From contig CANJSR010000198.1 in assembly GCA_947476855.1 (NCBI GenBank), forward strand, positions 1-8,400: 8,400 nt of DNA, written 5' to 3'. Source of the DNA: Acetobacteraceae bacterium. Lineage in GTDB: Bacteria; Pseudomonadota; Alphaproteobacteria; Acetobacterales; Acetobacteraceae. The notes under the pieces are model-generated. The model was not told the DNA's origin, did no database searches, and was given only the letters and a program-made list of their open reading frames with translations. Positions 1 through 7,030 of this stretch are shown piece by piece (the first letter of the stretch is position 1; each line of letters begins with the position of its first letter). The translations under genes were made by a program, and so were the position numbers.

Positions 1-190
1 GCCACATCAAAGCGGTCGAGGAAGGGCGCGAGGCCCGCATCCAGGCGATCGACATGGGCCGCCGCGGCCTGCACAACGAGGGCGCGGACCTGATGCGCCA
101 GCGCCTGGCCGGCAAGGTGGAGATCGATTTCGACACCGCCCGCCGCTTGTTCACTCTCGTCTGTGTCCTGCACCAGAAGGTGTCCGCGCG

Positions 191-194
<4 letters not shown>
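1..194 (+). CDS. UPF0262 family protein, C-terminal part (5' end outside window)
   Basis: This is an open frame that enters from the left edge (first full codon at 3) and stops with TGA at 192-194, leaving 63 visible residues. The stretch [20 protein letters not shown], followed by [20 protein letters not shown], is what I recognise as the C-terminal signature of UPF0262, a small (about 150-170 residue) family of unknown function found in Alphaproteobacteria. Its stop codon overlaps the mtnA start in an ATGA arrangement, so the two genes are probably co-transcribed and translationally coupled. In many alphaproteobacterial genomes this family sits between hisD and a low-molecular-weight phosphatase/infA block; here the downstream neighbour is mtnA instead. 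The visible part has no signal peptide or membrane segment, so it is probably cytoplasmic. No biochemical function can be assigned. Confidence 0.85.
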
Positions 195-1279
<1,085 letters not shown>

Positions 1280-1299
1280 GTCCTACAGGGAGAAGACAG

Positions 1300-2154
1300 A
1301 TGAACCGCTACCTCGGACCAATCGCCGCGGGCCTGATGCTGCTCGCCGGCGCCGCCACCGCCCAGGACCAGCCGCCCTTCCGCACTGGCGTCGACGGCAC
1401 CTTCGCCCCCCATGCCATGCCCAAGCTCGGCGGCGGCGTGGAGGGATTCCAGATCGACCTGTTCAACGAAGTCGCCAAGCGCCTCAAGCGCGGGATCGTC
1501 ATCGAATCGGCCAGCTTCTCCGGCCTGATCCCCGCCTTGCAGTCCGGCCGCTATGACTTCCTGACCGCGCCCACAACCGTGACCAAGGAACGCGCCGAGG
1601 CCCTGCTGTTCACCCAGGGCTATATCTGGACCGCGTTCCAGTTCGGGATCAAAAAGGGCAACGCCCCGATCACCGGCTGGGCCGACCTGAAAGGCAAGGT
1701 CGTCGCCGTAAACAAGGGCACGCCCTACGAGAACCTGGCCAAGAAGATGGGCGAGGAACACGGCTTCACCGTCCAGACCTTCGACACCAACCCCGACGCG
1801 GTGCAGGCGGTCGTCTCCGGCCATGCCTACGCGAACCTCGCGGGCAATACGGTCGTGCGCTACGCCGCCAAGCGGAACCCGATGTTCGTCGCTGACTGGA
1901 CGCTGGCGGATACACGGGCGCATTGGGCGACGCCATTCCGCAAGGACTCGGCCGCCCTGCGCGGGCAGATCGAGGACGTGCTGAAATGCATGAAGAAGGA
2001 CGGCACGATCGCGGCGATGTCCGAGAAATGGTTCGGCGCCAAGCCCTCCCCGGATGACCTGGAATTCGTCGTCCAGCCCGGCCACGGCATCCCCGGCCAG
2101 CCGGGCTATGAGCCGAACGCGCCCGATCCGGATTGTTCCAAGTACAAGGGCTGA
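1300..2154 (+). CDS. Periplasmic solute-binding protein, family 3 (amino-acid ABC transporter type)
   Basis: This 284-residue exported binding protein has a Sec signal peptide: hydrophobic core at about residues 6-20 and a likely cleavage after ATA at 19-21, leaving a mature N-terminus QDQPPF. The bilobed fold of family 3 is suggested by GFQIDLFNEVAKRL (49-62), YDFLTAPTTVTKERAEALLF (85-104, the equivalent of the usual MTITPERA segment with ligand-carboxylate Arg98), a hinge near 130-140 (KGKVVAVNKGTPYE) and a C-terminal helix ending EKWFG (242-246). A Pro/Gly-rich tail of about 38 residues follows, with Cys279 that could pair with Cys230. The Asp that usually binds the ligand alpha-amino group appears replaced by Gly182/Asn183 in AYANLAGN, so the ligand may not be a standard amino acid. 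SD AGGGAG at 1287-1292 fits the ATG. The gene starts 20 bp after mtnA, suggesting the same operon. No permease or ATPase gene is adjacent. Confidence 0.9.
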   Translation: MNRYLGPIAAGLMLLAGAATAQDQPPFRTGVDGTFAPHAMPKLGGGVEGFQIDLFNEVAKRLKRGIVIESASFSGLIPALQSGRYDFLTAPTTVTKERAEALLFTQGYIWTAFQFGIKKGNAPITGWADLKGKVVAVNKGTPYENLAKKMGEEHGFTVQTFDTNPDAVQAVVSGHAYANLAGNTVVRYAAKRNPMFVADWTLADTRAHWATPFRKDSAALRGQIEDVLKCMKKDGTIAAMSEKWFGAKPSPDDLEFVVQPGHGIPGQPGYEPNAPDPDCSKYKG

Positions 2155-2174
2155 TCCCAACCCCCACGCGTCAA

Positions 2175-2202
2175 GGTGGCTCCGGCACCCAGCGGGACCA
2201 CC
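2175..2202. terminator. Possible weak hairpin between convergent genes
   Basis: GGTGG (2175-2179) and TCC (2181-2183) can pair with GGA (2195-2197) and CCACC (2198-2202), giving an 8-bp stem with one bulged C and an 11-base loop. It lies between the convergent ends of the solute-binding protein gene and the SDR gene, where a shared terminator would be expected. There is no T tract on either side, so intrinsic termination is uncertain. Confidence 0.25.
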
Positions 2203-2218
2203 ATGACGATGTTGGCCG

Positions 2219-3070
2219 TCAGACCTCGGAATACCCCGACCCGCGGGTCGTGACGCCCCGGCCCTGCCCGCTTTCGATCCAGCCGAATTCCTTCAGGATC
2301 TGCTGGCTGTAGGTCACCCGCCCGTTGATCTTGGCGGCCGGCTCGCTCGCCAGCAGCAGGGCCGCGCGCGCCATCAGGATCGGCGGCTCCCCCTTCGGGT
2401 CGTCGTTCCCGGTGACCAGCTTGAAGTGGATCGTGCCCGGCGTCGGCACCACCTGGGATGGCGACAGCGCCGTCACGCTGATCCCGCCGTAATGGGAGAC
2501 CTCCTGCGCCAAGCCTTGGGTGAACCGCTCCAGCGCCGCCTTCGAGGCGCCATACATGACGCCGCCGCGCACCTCCTGGTCCTCATAAGGCCCGCGGCCC
2601 GGCCCGATCGCGGCGCCGGAGCTGATGTTCACGATCGCCCCGGTGCCGCGCGGGCCCATGTCCTTCATCACTTCCTTCGCCAGCATGAACGGCGCGTGCA
2701 CGTTCACGGCAAAACAGCGCATCCAGCGGCTGGTCGGATAGGTCTCCGTCGGCAGATAGTAGTTCAGCGCGGCGTTGTTCACGAGGATATCGACCGTTCC
2801 GTAGGCCCGACGCGCGGCCTCGACCAGCGCGATGCACTCGGTTTCCGAAGACACGTCCGCGGTGACCGCGGTCGCTTCCCCGCCGGCCTTGCGGATGTTT
2901 TCCACCGTGCGGGCGAGCGAGCCTTCCAGCATCCGATGCTCGCCCTCATTCATCGTGCGCGCGGCGCAGACCACCTTGGCCCCTTCCGAGGCGAACAATT
3001 CGGCGATCTCCTGGCCGATGCCACGGCTGGCGCCGGTGACGATGGCGACCTTGCCGGTCAGTTTACCCAT
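2219..3070 (-). CDS. Short-chain dehydrogenase/reductase (SDR), classical type
   Basis: This is a cytosolic NAD(P)-dependent oxidoreductase of 283 residues with a Rossmann fold. It has TGASRGIG at 12-19 (cofactor glycines), ADVS at 71-74 (adenine-pocket Asp), NNAA at 98-101, a catalytic Ser in NISSG (150/151), and YGASK with Tyr173 and Lys177. The Ser-to-Tyr distance is about 22 residues against about 13 in typical classical SDRs, because of an inserted GPGRGPYEDQEVRGG-like loop that would border the substrate pocket. The segment NEGEHRMLEGSLARTVENIR (41-60) after beta-2, and a long C-terminal extension after NGRVTYSQQ (249-257), set it apart from FabG. R35-equivalent residues for NADP preference are not decisive, so the cofactor is open. 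The substrate is unknown; oxidation of a secondary alcohol or a beta-hydroxyacyl compound is possible. It is the last gene of the minus-strand operon, 18 bp after the FAH-family gene, with a GGGGGA SD site 8 bases before the ATG. Confidence 0.93.
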   Translation of the reverse strand: MGKLTGKVAIVTGASRGIGQEIAELFASEGAKVVCAARTMNEGEHRMLEGSLARTVENIRKAGGEATAVTADVSSETECIALVEAARRAYGTVDILVNNAALNYYLPTETYPTSRWMRCFAVNVHAPFMLAKEVMKDMGPRGTGAIVNISSGAAIGPGRGPYEDQEVRGGVMYGASKAALERFTQGLAQEVSHYGGISVTALSPSQVVPTPGTIHFKLVTGNDDPKGEPPILMARAALLLASEPAAKINGRVTYSQQILKEFGWIESGQGRGVTTRGSGYSEV

Positions 3071-3088
3071 GATCCAATTCCCCCGAGG

Positions 3089-3874
3089 TCACGCCGCGGC
3101 CTTGACGAACCGGTTCCGCAGCACGCCCAGCCCGGTCAGTTCCACCTCGACCACATCGCCATGCACCAGGTCCGGAGACGTCCCGTCCGTGCCCATCCAG
3201 ATCACGTCACCTGGAACAAGCGTGATGTATTTCGTGATCGCGGCGATGTAGTGCGCGATGCCGAAGATCATGTCGTTCGTCTTGAAACGAAGATCCTCCT
3301 TGCCGTTCAGCCGGATCACCGTCTCCATCGCGTCGAGGTCGACTTCGGTTTCGATGTAGGGGCCCATCGGCTTGAACGTGTCGGTGTTCTTGCCGCGCCA
3401 GAAGGTGCGGTCGCCGCGCTGCCAGGTCCGTTCGCTCACGTCGTTGCCGACCGTGTAGCCGAACACGCAGGACATCGCGTTGTCCTCGGTCAGATGCTTG
3501 GCCTGCTTGCCGATGACGACGACGAGTTCGCCCTCGTAGTTCATCTTCGGCGGCGCGTGGGCGGGGATCACCACGTCATCCCCATCCGCGCACAGCGCGT
3601 TGTTGGCGCGGTAGCCGATATCGGCCTTTTCCGGGAACACCGGCTTCACGCCGCGCTTTTCCGCCATTTCCCTTATATGCGCGGCGTAGTTGATGCCGGC
3701 GCAATAGAACGTCTTGGGAATGACCGGAACCTCGACCTTCACGCTCGACAGCGTGTGCGTCGCGCCCGTGGGAGTCGCATCCCCCCAGGGCTCGCCCTTG
3801 ATCTCGGTGACCGTATCACCCGCAACCGACCCGTAGGCGGTCCGACCGTCCTTGGAAAAGCGCAGCCAACGCAT
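3089..3874 (-). CDS. Fumarylacetoacetate hydrolase (FAH) superfamily protein
   Basis: This is a predicted cytosolic Mg/Mn-dependent enzyme of 261 residues, the length of single-domain FAHD1/HpcE-type members, which hydrolyse C-C bonds of acylpyruvates, decarboxylate oxaloacetate or isomerise dienoates. Metal ligands appear as Glu114 and Glu116 in YEGELVVVIG and Asp145 in GNDVSERTWQ; the Glu116-Asp145 spacing of 29 equals that of human FAHD1 (Glu73-Asp102). The lid dyad His66/Glu69 in NYAAHIREM matches FAHD1 His30/Glu33, and Lys162 sits where FAHD1 Lys123 does. The catalytic set therefore looks complete. The usual GTPxGVG loop reads GTDGTSPDL at 228-236, which may signal a distinct substrate group. 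It sits between the TauD gene (12 bp upstream) and the SDR gene (18 bp downstream) in one operon, with AGGGGA 7 bases before the ATG. The exact reaction cannot be told from sequence alone. Confidence 0.92.
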   Translation of the reverse strand: MRWLRFSKDGRTAYGSVAGDTVTEIKGEPWGDATPTGATHTLSSVKVEVPVIPKTFYCAGINYAAHIREMAEKRGVKPVFPEKADIGYRANNALCADGDDVVIPAHAPPKMNYEGELVVVIGKQAKHLTEDNAMSCVFGYTVGNDVSERTWQRGDRTFWRGKNTDTFKPMGPYIETEVDLDAMETVIRLNGKEDLRFKTNDMIFGIAHYIAAITKYITLVPGDVIWMGTDGTSPDLVHGDVVEVELTGLGVLRNRFVKAAA

Positions 3875-3886
3875 CGTCGTTTCCCC

Positions 3887-4804
3887 TTATGCCGCGATCT
3901 GTCGAGCGTCGCGTGCGACCTGTTGGAAGTTGGGCAGGAACACCTTCGTCGCCATCACCTGGCAGCGCCGCATCAGGCGGATTTCGTCCGGGCGGTAATC
4001 CGCGATGGCGCGATGGATCGTGCCGAGGTTGTCCCAGATCAGCAGATCATTCTCGGTCCAGGAATGCGTGTAACGGAATTGCGGGCGAAGCTGGAATTCG
4101 AACAGGAAATCCAGTGTCTCCTGGCTCTCCTTCTCCGGCAGTTCATTAATCCGCATCGCATAGCCGGGGTTGCAATACAGCACCTTCCGTCCGGTGATCG
4201 GATGCGTCAGGAACAGCGGATGCACCACCCCGGGGCGCCGGCGGCGCTGTTCGTCGGTCATGGCCGGGCGGTCGCTGCCGTGGTTCTGGCGCATGTTCTC
4301 CCAGAACTTCTCGAAGTTGTGGGACACCGTCATGCCGTCCAGCCGGTGCTTCATGTCCGCCGGCAGCGCGTCATAGACCATGTGCATGTTCGAGAACTCG
4401 GTCCCGCCCAGCGTCTTGCCGTCGCGGCGCGGGATCTTCAACCCGTACAGCACGTTCACGAACCCCATCACGTCGCGGTACGACATGTCGGTGTGCCAGT
4501 CCTGTCCCGCGTCGGGGCTGCCGATATAGGCGCCGTTTTCCTTCACGTTGGACAGGATGCCGATTTCCGGAAACGGCCGGTCGCGGTTGATCGTGCTGAT
4601 CGGGTTGCCCTGGATTTCACCGAACATCTCGGAAAACCGCTTCAGGTCCCCAAGCTCGATCTGCTGTCCGGGGAAGCGAACGACCCCGTAACGGCCCAAC
4701 GTGTTCAGGATCTGGCCGAACGTGGCCCGGTCGATGGGCTGCGTCAGGTCGACGCCATGGATCGACGCACCGAGGACCGCACCGGTGGGTTCAACGCGCA
4801 TCAT
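3887..4804 (-). CDS. TauD/TfdA family 2-oxoglutarate-dependent dioxygenase
   Basis: This is a non-haem Fe(II) oxygenase that couples 2-oxoglutarate decarboxylation to hydroxylation of a substrate, usually a sulfonate, carboxylate or aryloxyalkanoate. With the ATG at 4804 the protein has 305 residues. The iron-binding HxD is His104/Asp106 in QDWHTDMSY. The distal His264 lies in GTIHRAIADYRPDE, and Arg280 in IRLMRR (276-281) aligns with the 2-oxoglutarate-binding Arg270 of TauD. Arg276 aligns, with one inserted residue, to the sulfonate-binding Arg266, so an anionic substrate is likely. A longer frame starts at a GTG (4822), but GGAGGA at 4811-4816 lies inside that extension, 6 bases before the ATG at 4804, so I prefer 4804. 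It is the first gene of the minus-strand operon, upstream of the FAH and SDR genes. There is no signal peptide. The substrate is unknown; I would not call it taurine dioxygenase without a sulfonate transporter nearby. Confidence 0.92.
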   Translation of the reverse strand: MMRVEPTGAVLGASIHGVDLTQPIDRATFGQILNTLGRYGVVRFPGQQIELGDLKRFSEMFGEIQGNPISTINRDRPFPEIGILSNVKENGAYIGSPDAGQDWHTDMSYRDVMGFVNVLYGLKIPRRDGKTLGGTEFSNMHMVYDALPADMKHRLDGMTVSHNFEKFWENMRQNHGSDRPAMTDEQRRRRPGVVHPLFLTHPITGRKVLYCNPGYAMRINELPEKESQETLDFLFEFQLRPQFRYTHSWTENDLLIWDNLGTIHRAIADYRPDEIRLMRRCQVMATKVFLPNFQQVARDARQIAA

Positions 4805-4810
4805 TGGGCT

Positions 4811-4816
4811 TCCTCC
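4811..4816 (-). promoter_or_regulatory. Shine-Dalgarno GGAGGA deciding the TauD gene start
   Basis: On the minus strand GGAGGA is followed by AGCCCA and then ATG ATG, giving a 6-base spacing to the ATG at 4804 and 9 to the next ATG at 4801. It lies within the reading frame of the longer GTG-initiated form, which has only a poorly spaced purine run directly against its GTG. This favours the shorter protein. Confidence 0.7.
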
Positions 4817-4831
4817 ATTCACTTCCTTCCA

Positions 4832-4860
4832 AGATTACCGCCGCCCCTGGCCGCTGTCCA
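4832..4860 (-). promoter_or_regulatory. Candidate promoter of the TauD-FAH-SDR operon
   Basis: On the minus strand TGGACA (4860-4855, five of six matches to TTGACA) is followed after 17 bases by TAATCT (4837-4832, three of six matches to TATAAT). A start about 7 bases past the -10 box would fall near 4825. That leaves a leader of about 20 bases containing the GGAGGA site before the ATG at 4804. The -10 box is weak and many alphaproteobacterial promoters deviate from consensus, so this is a placement by eye. Confidence 0.35.
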
Positions 4861-4909
4861 ACGCGCGCTTCACCCGGGCGGGACCCATGACTAAGGTGGC
4901 GCGCAAGGA

Positions 4910-4925
4910 GGGGGGACCGCCCCCC
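4910..4925. other. All-G/C hairpin (six G, loop ACCG, six C)
   Basis: GGGGGG at 4910-4915 can pair with CCCCCC at 4920-4925 across the tetraloop ACCG; a further C lies at 4926. It sits in the divergent intergenic region about 50 bases before the methyltransferase start and probably in its 5' leader. It could form a stable RNA stem or slow polymerase, but there is no T tract to make it an intrinsic terminator. Confidence 0.4.
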
Positions 4926-4960
4926 CGCCGCGACACGACCACCGCCGCCCGACCAGCACT

Positions 4961-4966
4961 GGAGGA
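4961..4966 (+). promoter_or_regulatory. Shine-Dalgarno GGAGGA deciding a GTG start
   Basis: GGAGGA ends 9 bases before the GTG at 4976 and 15 before the in-frame ATG at 4982. The spacing favours GTG as the methyltransferase start, adding two residues to the product. Confidence 0.65.
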
Positions 4967-4975
4967 TTTTCGTTC

Positions 4976-5734
4976 GTGAGTATGGCCTTGGGGCAACCGC
5001 CCGCACCCGCCGTCGCGCCCGACCTGCGCGGCGCCGCGTATCTGGACATCCTGCGCCTGCTGCATCGCGCGCTGAACCCCCGCCGCTATCTGGAAATCGG
5101 CAGCCTGCGCGGGGACTCCCTGGTGCTGGCCGAGTGCCCGACGATCTCGATCGATCCGAAGTTCGAGATCACGCGCGACGTCATCGGCAAGAAAAGCCAG
5201 ATTCATTTCTATCAAATGTCGAGTGATCGGTTCTTCGAGGATTTCGACCCCAAGGCAATCCTGGGCGGGCCGCTGGACATGGCGTTCCTGGATGGGATGC
5301 ACCTGTGCGAATTCCTGCTGCGGGATTTCGCCAATATCGAAAAGGCCTGCAAGCGGAACGCCGTGGTCATGCTGCATGACTGCGTGCCCGTGGAAGCGGC
5401 CATCGCGAAACGGACCTTTACCGAGAAGACGATCCTTCCCGTCCACCACAACTGGTGGACCGGCGACGTCTGGCGCACGCTGCTGCTGCTGATCCGCCGC
5501 CGCCCCGACCTGCGGATCACCGTGCTGGACGCACAGCCTACGGGCCTCGCCTGCATCACCAACCTCGATCCCACATCAACCTTCATCGACGACAAGTACG
5601 CCGACCTGGTCACGGAAATGCTGTCGTGGTCGCTGGAGGAAATGGGCGTGCCAGCCCTGCTCGAAGCGCTCCGCGTCACCTCCACCAGCGAACTCGATTC
5701 AGCGGAAAAGCTGTATCGGCGGTTCTGGCTTTGA
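4976..5734 (+). CDS. Class I SAM-dependent methyltransferase-like protein
   Basis: This is a 252-residue soluble protein. YLEIGSLRGDSL (38-49) resembles SAM-binding motif I, preceded by a helix containing LDILRLLHRAL (23-33). Asp60 in SIDPKF sits at the end of beta-2, where the SAM ribose is normally held. DMAFLDGMH (101-109) followed by LRDF resembles the DxxFIDGxHxYxxVxxD pattern of the Methyltransf_24 group, and VVMLHDC (130-136) follows the next strand, as in that group. A less familiar C-terminal part (about 150-252) contains HHNWWTGDVWRTLLLL and a region rich in acidic residues. The group includes sugar and small-molecule methyltransferases and CmcI-like proteins, so the acceptor is unknown and methyl transfer itself is an inference from the fold. 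It starts with GTG and precedes the CoA-transferase gene by 69 bp, possibly in the same transcript. Its role among CoA-handling enzymes is not obvious. Confidence 0.78.
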   Translation: MSMALGQPPAPAVAPDLRGAAYLDILRLLHRALNPRRYLEIGSLRGDSLVLAECPTISIDPKFEITRDVIGKKSQIHFYQMSSDRFFEDFDPKAILGGPLDMAFLDGMHLCEFLLRDFANIEKACKRNAVVMLHDCVPVEAAIAKRTFTEKTILPVHHNWWTGDVWRTLLLLIRRRPDLRITVLDAQPTGLACITNLDPTSTFIDDKYADLVTEMLSWSLEEMGVPALLEALRVTSTSELDSAEKLYRRFWL

Positions 5735-5769
5735 CAGCCAGCCTCGACGCGGCGGGCAAAGCAGGCGTA

Positions 5770-5796
5770 AGGTTCCGATCAAACCTCCCGGAGGAG
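5770..5796 (+). promoter_or_regulatory. Strong SD site overlapped by two small alternative hairpins
   Basis: GGAGGAG at 5790-5796 is the SD for the CoA-transferase ATG at 5804. The bases just before it can form AGGTT (5770-5774) paired with AACCT (5782-5786), or instead CCTC (5784-5787) paired with GAGG (5791-5794), which would cover part of the SD. The two are mutually exclusive. Both stems are short (5 and 4 bp), so regulation is only a possibility; the SD itself is solid. Confidence 0.35.
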
Positions 5797-5803
5797 ACAA
5801 GTC

Positions 5804-7030
5804 ATGAGCGGAGAAAACTGCCTTAAGGGTCTGAAAATCCTGGACCTCACCCAGTTCGAGGCCGGCCCATCCTGCACCGAATCCCTCGCCTGGCTCGGCG
5901 CCGACGTGGTGAAGGTGGAAAACCCGGGCGCGGGCGATCCCGGCCGTTCGTCGGGCCGCAGCAGCCCGGACAAGGACGCGTTCTACTTCCTGCAATACAA
6001 TTCGAACAAACGCTCGATCGCGATCAACCTGAAGGATCCGCGCGGGCTGGAGACGGTCAAGAACCTGGCCAAGCAGGCCGACGTGATGATCGAGAACTTC
6101 GCCCCCGGCGCGATCGAACGCCTCGGCCTGGGCTATGACGTCATCAAGGCGATCAACCCGGGCATCATCTTCTGCCAGATCAAGGGCTTCGGCACCGGCA
6201 GCCCGTTTGAGAAAGGCCTCGCCTTCGACATGATCGCACAGGCCTGCGGCGGCCTGATGTCGATCACCGGCGAAGAGGACGGTCCGCCCTGCAAGCCAGG
6301 CGCGACGATCGGTGATACCGGCACCGGCATGCTGATGGCGATCTCCATCCTCGGCGCCTATGTCCGCCGCATGCGGACCGGAGAGGGAGAGCACCTGCAA
6401 CTCGCGATGCAGGACTCCATCATGCACTACATCCGTAATGCGTTCACCTACATGGAACGCACCGACGGCAAGCCCGCGCCCCGCGCCGGATCGAAGACCG
6501 TGGGCGGCGGCAACCCGCCGATCGGCGTCTATCCCTGCAAGGGCGGCGGGCCGAACGACTACGTCTATATCTACACCTCGGCGGCGAACCCGGAACACTG
6601 GACGCGCCTGCTCAAGGTGATGGGACGCGAGGACCTGATCGGCGATCCGCGCTATGCCACCCCGGCCGCGCGCACCGACAACCGGGAAGAGGTCGACGCG
6701 ATCGTGTCCGAATGGACGCGCAAGCACGACAAGCACACGGCGATGCAACTGGTCAGCGGTGCGACCATCCCCTCGGGCGCGGTGCTGGATACGCGGGAAC
6801 TGGCCGATGACACGTCATTCCAGGACCGCAAGATCCGCCAGACGATGAAGCACCCCGCCATCGGTGACTATACCATGAGCGGCTGGCCCGTTCGTTTCGG
6901 TGGCGAGCCTCCGCCGGTCGGTCCCGCGCCGCTGCTGGGGCAACATTCGGGCGATGTGCTCGCTGACTGGCTGAAGCTGGACGAAGGCACGATCGGAACG
7001 CTCAAGAACGACAAGGTGATTGCCGGATGA
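5804..7030 (+). CDS. Class III CoA-transferase (CaiB/BaiF family, Frc-like)
   Basis: This is a cytosolic enzyme moving CoA between carboxylic acids through acyl-aspartyl intermediates. The 408 residues fit the family, whose members form interlocked dimers. The N-terminal segment LKGLKILDLTQFEAGPSC (7-24), then LGADVVKVENPGAGDPGR (31-48) and NSNKRSIAINLKDPRG (66-81), are typical, as is NFAPGAIERLGLGYD (98-112). The candidate nucleophile is Asp171 in IGDTGTGM, corresponding to Asp169 of formyl-CoA:oxalate CoA-transferase. GGGNPP (234-239) followed by CKGGGPNDYVYIY lies where Frc has its glycine loop. This looks closer to Frc than to E. coli CaiB, but no oxalyl-CoA decarboxylase is nearby, so an oxalate role is not supported. 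GGAGGAG lies 7 bases before the ATG. Its TGA overlaps the next gene's ATG, so it is translationally coupled to a CaiD-like hydratase that probably uses its acyl-CoA product. Confidence 0.94.
   Translation: MSGENCLKGLKILDLTQFEAGPSCTESLAWLGADVVKVENPGAGDPGRSSGRSSPDKDAFYFLQYNSNKRSIAINLKDPRGLETVKNLAKQADVMIENFAPGAIERLGLGYDVIKAINPGIIFCQIKGFGTGSPFEKGLAFDMIAQACGGLMSITGEEDGPPCKPGATIGDTGTGMLMAISILGAYVRRMRTGEGEHLQLAMQDSIMHYIRNAFTYMERTDGKPAPRAGSKTVGGGNPPIGVYPCKGGGPNDYVYIYTSAANPEHWTRLLKVMGREDLIGDPRYATPAARTDNREEVDAIVSEWTRKHDKHTAMQLVSGATIPSGAVLDTRELADDTSFQDRKIRQTMKHPAIGDYTMSGWPVRFGGEPPPVGPAPLLGQHSGDVLADWLKLDEGTIGTLKNDKVIAG

Larger units (their letters stand above)
4805..4975. other. Divergent intergenic region between the two catabolic-type operons
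   Basis: This 171-bp stretch separates the TauD gene start (minus) from the methyltransferase gene start (plus) and should carry promoters for both. It holds the minus-strand promoter candidate (4832-4860), a G6/C6 hairpin (4910-4925) and the SD sites of both genes. A very weak plus-strand candidate is TTCACC (4869-4874) with TAAGGT 17 bp later. I saw no convincing operator palindrome, riboswitch or small gene in it, and no regulator gene lies nearby. Confidence 0.6.

Noticed and set aside
3887..4804. Naming the dioxygenase tauD (taurine dioxygenase)
   Set aside because: The iron and 2-oxoglutarate sites are clear, but substrate specificity varies widely in this family and no tauABC transporter is present.
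2426..4894. An 822-codon open frame on the plus strand opposite the SDR, FAH and TauD genes
   Set aside because: It runs antisense to three genes with clear family motifs, is unusually rich in Arg, His and Asp, shows no recognisable domain, and is the expected mirror of codon bias in GC-rich DNA.
4835..5449. A 204-codon minus-strand frame spanning the divergent intergenic region into the methyltransferase gene
   Set aside because: It overlaps a supported gene and would cover the promoter region; the product shows no recognisable motif.
5699..6748. A 349-codon minus-strand frame across the CoA-transferase gene
   Set aside because: It covers a gene with clear catalytic motifs and has the composition typical of GC-rich shadow frames (Ala, Arg, Val, Asp).
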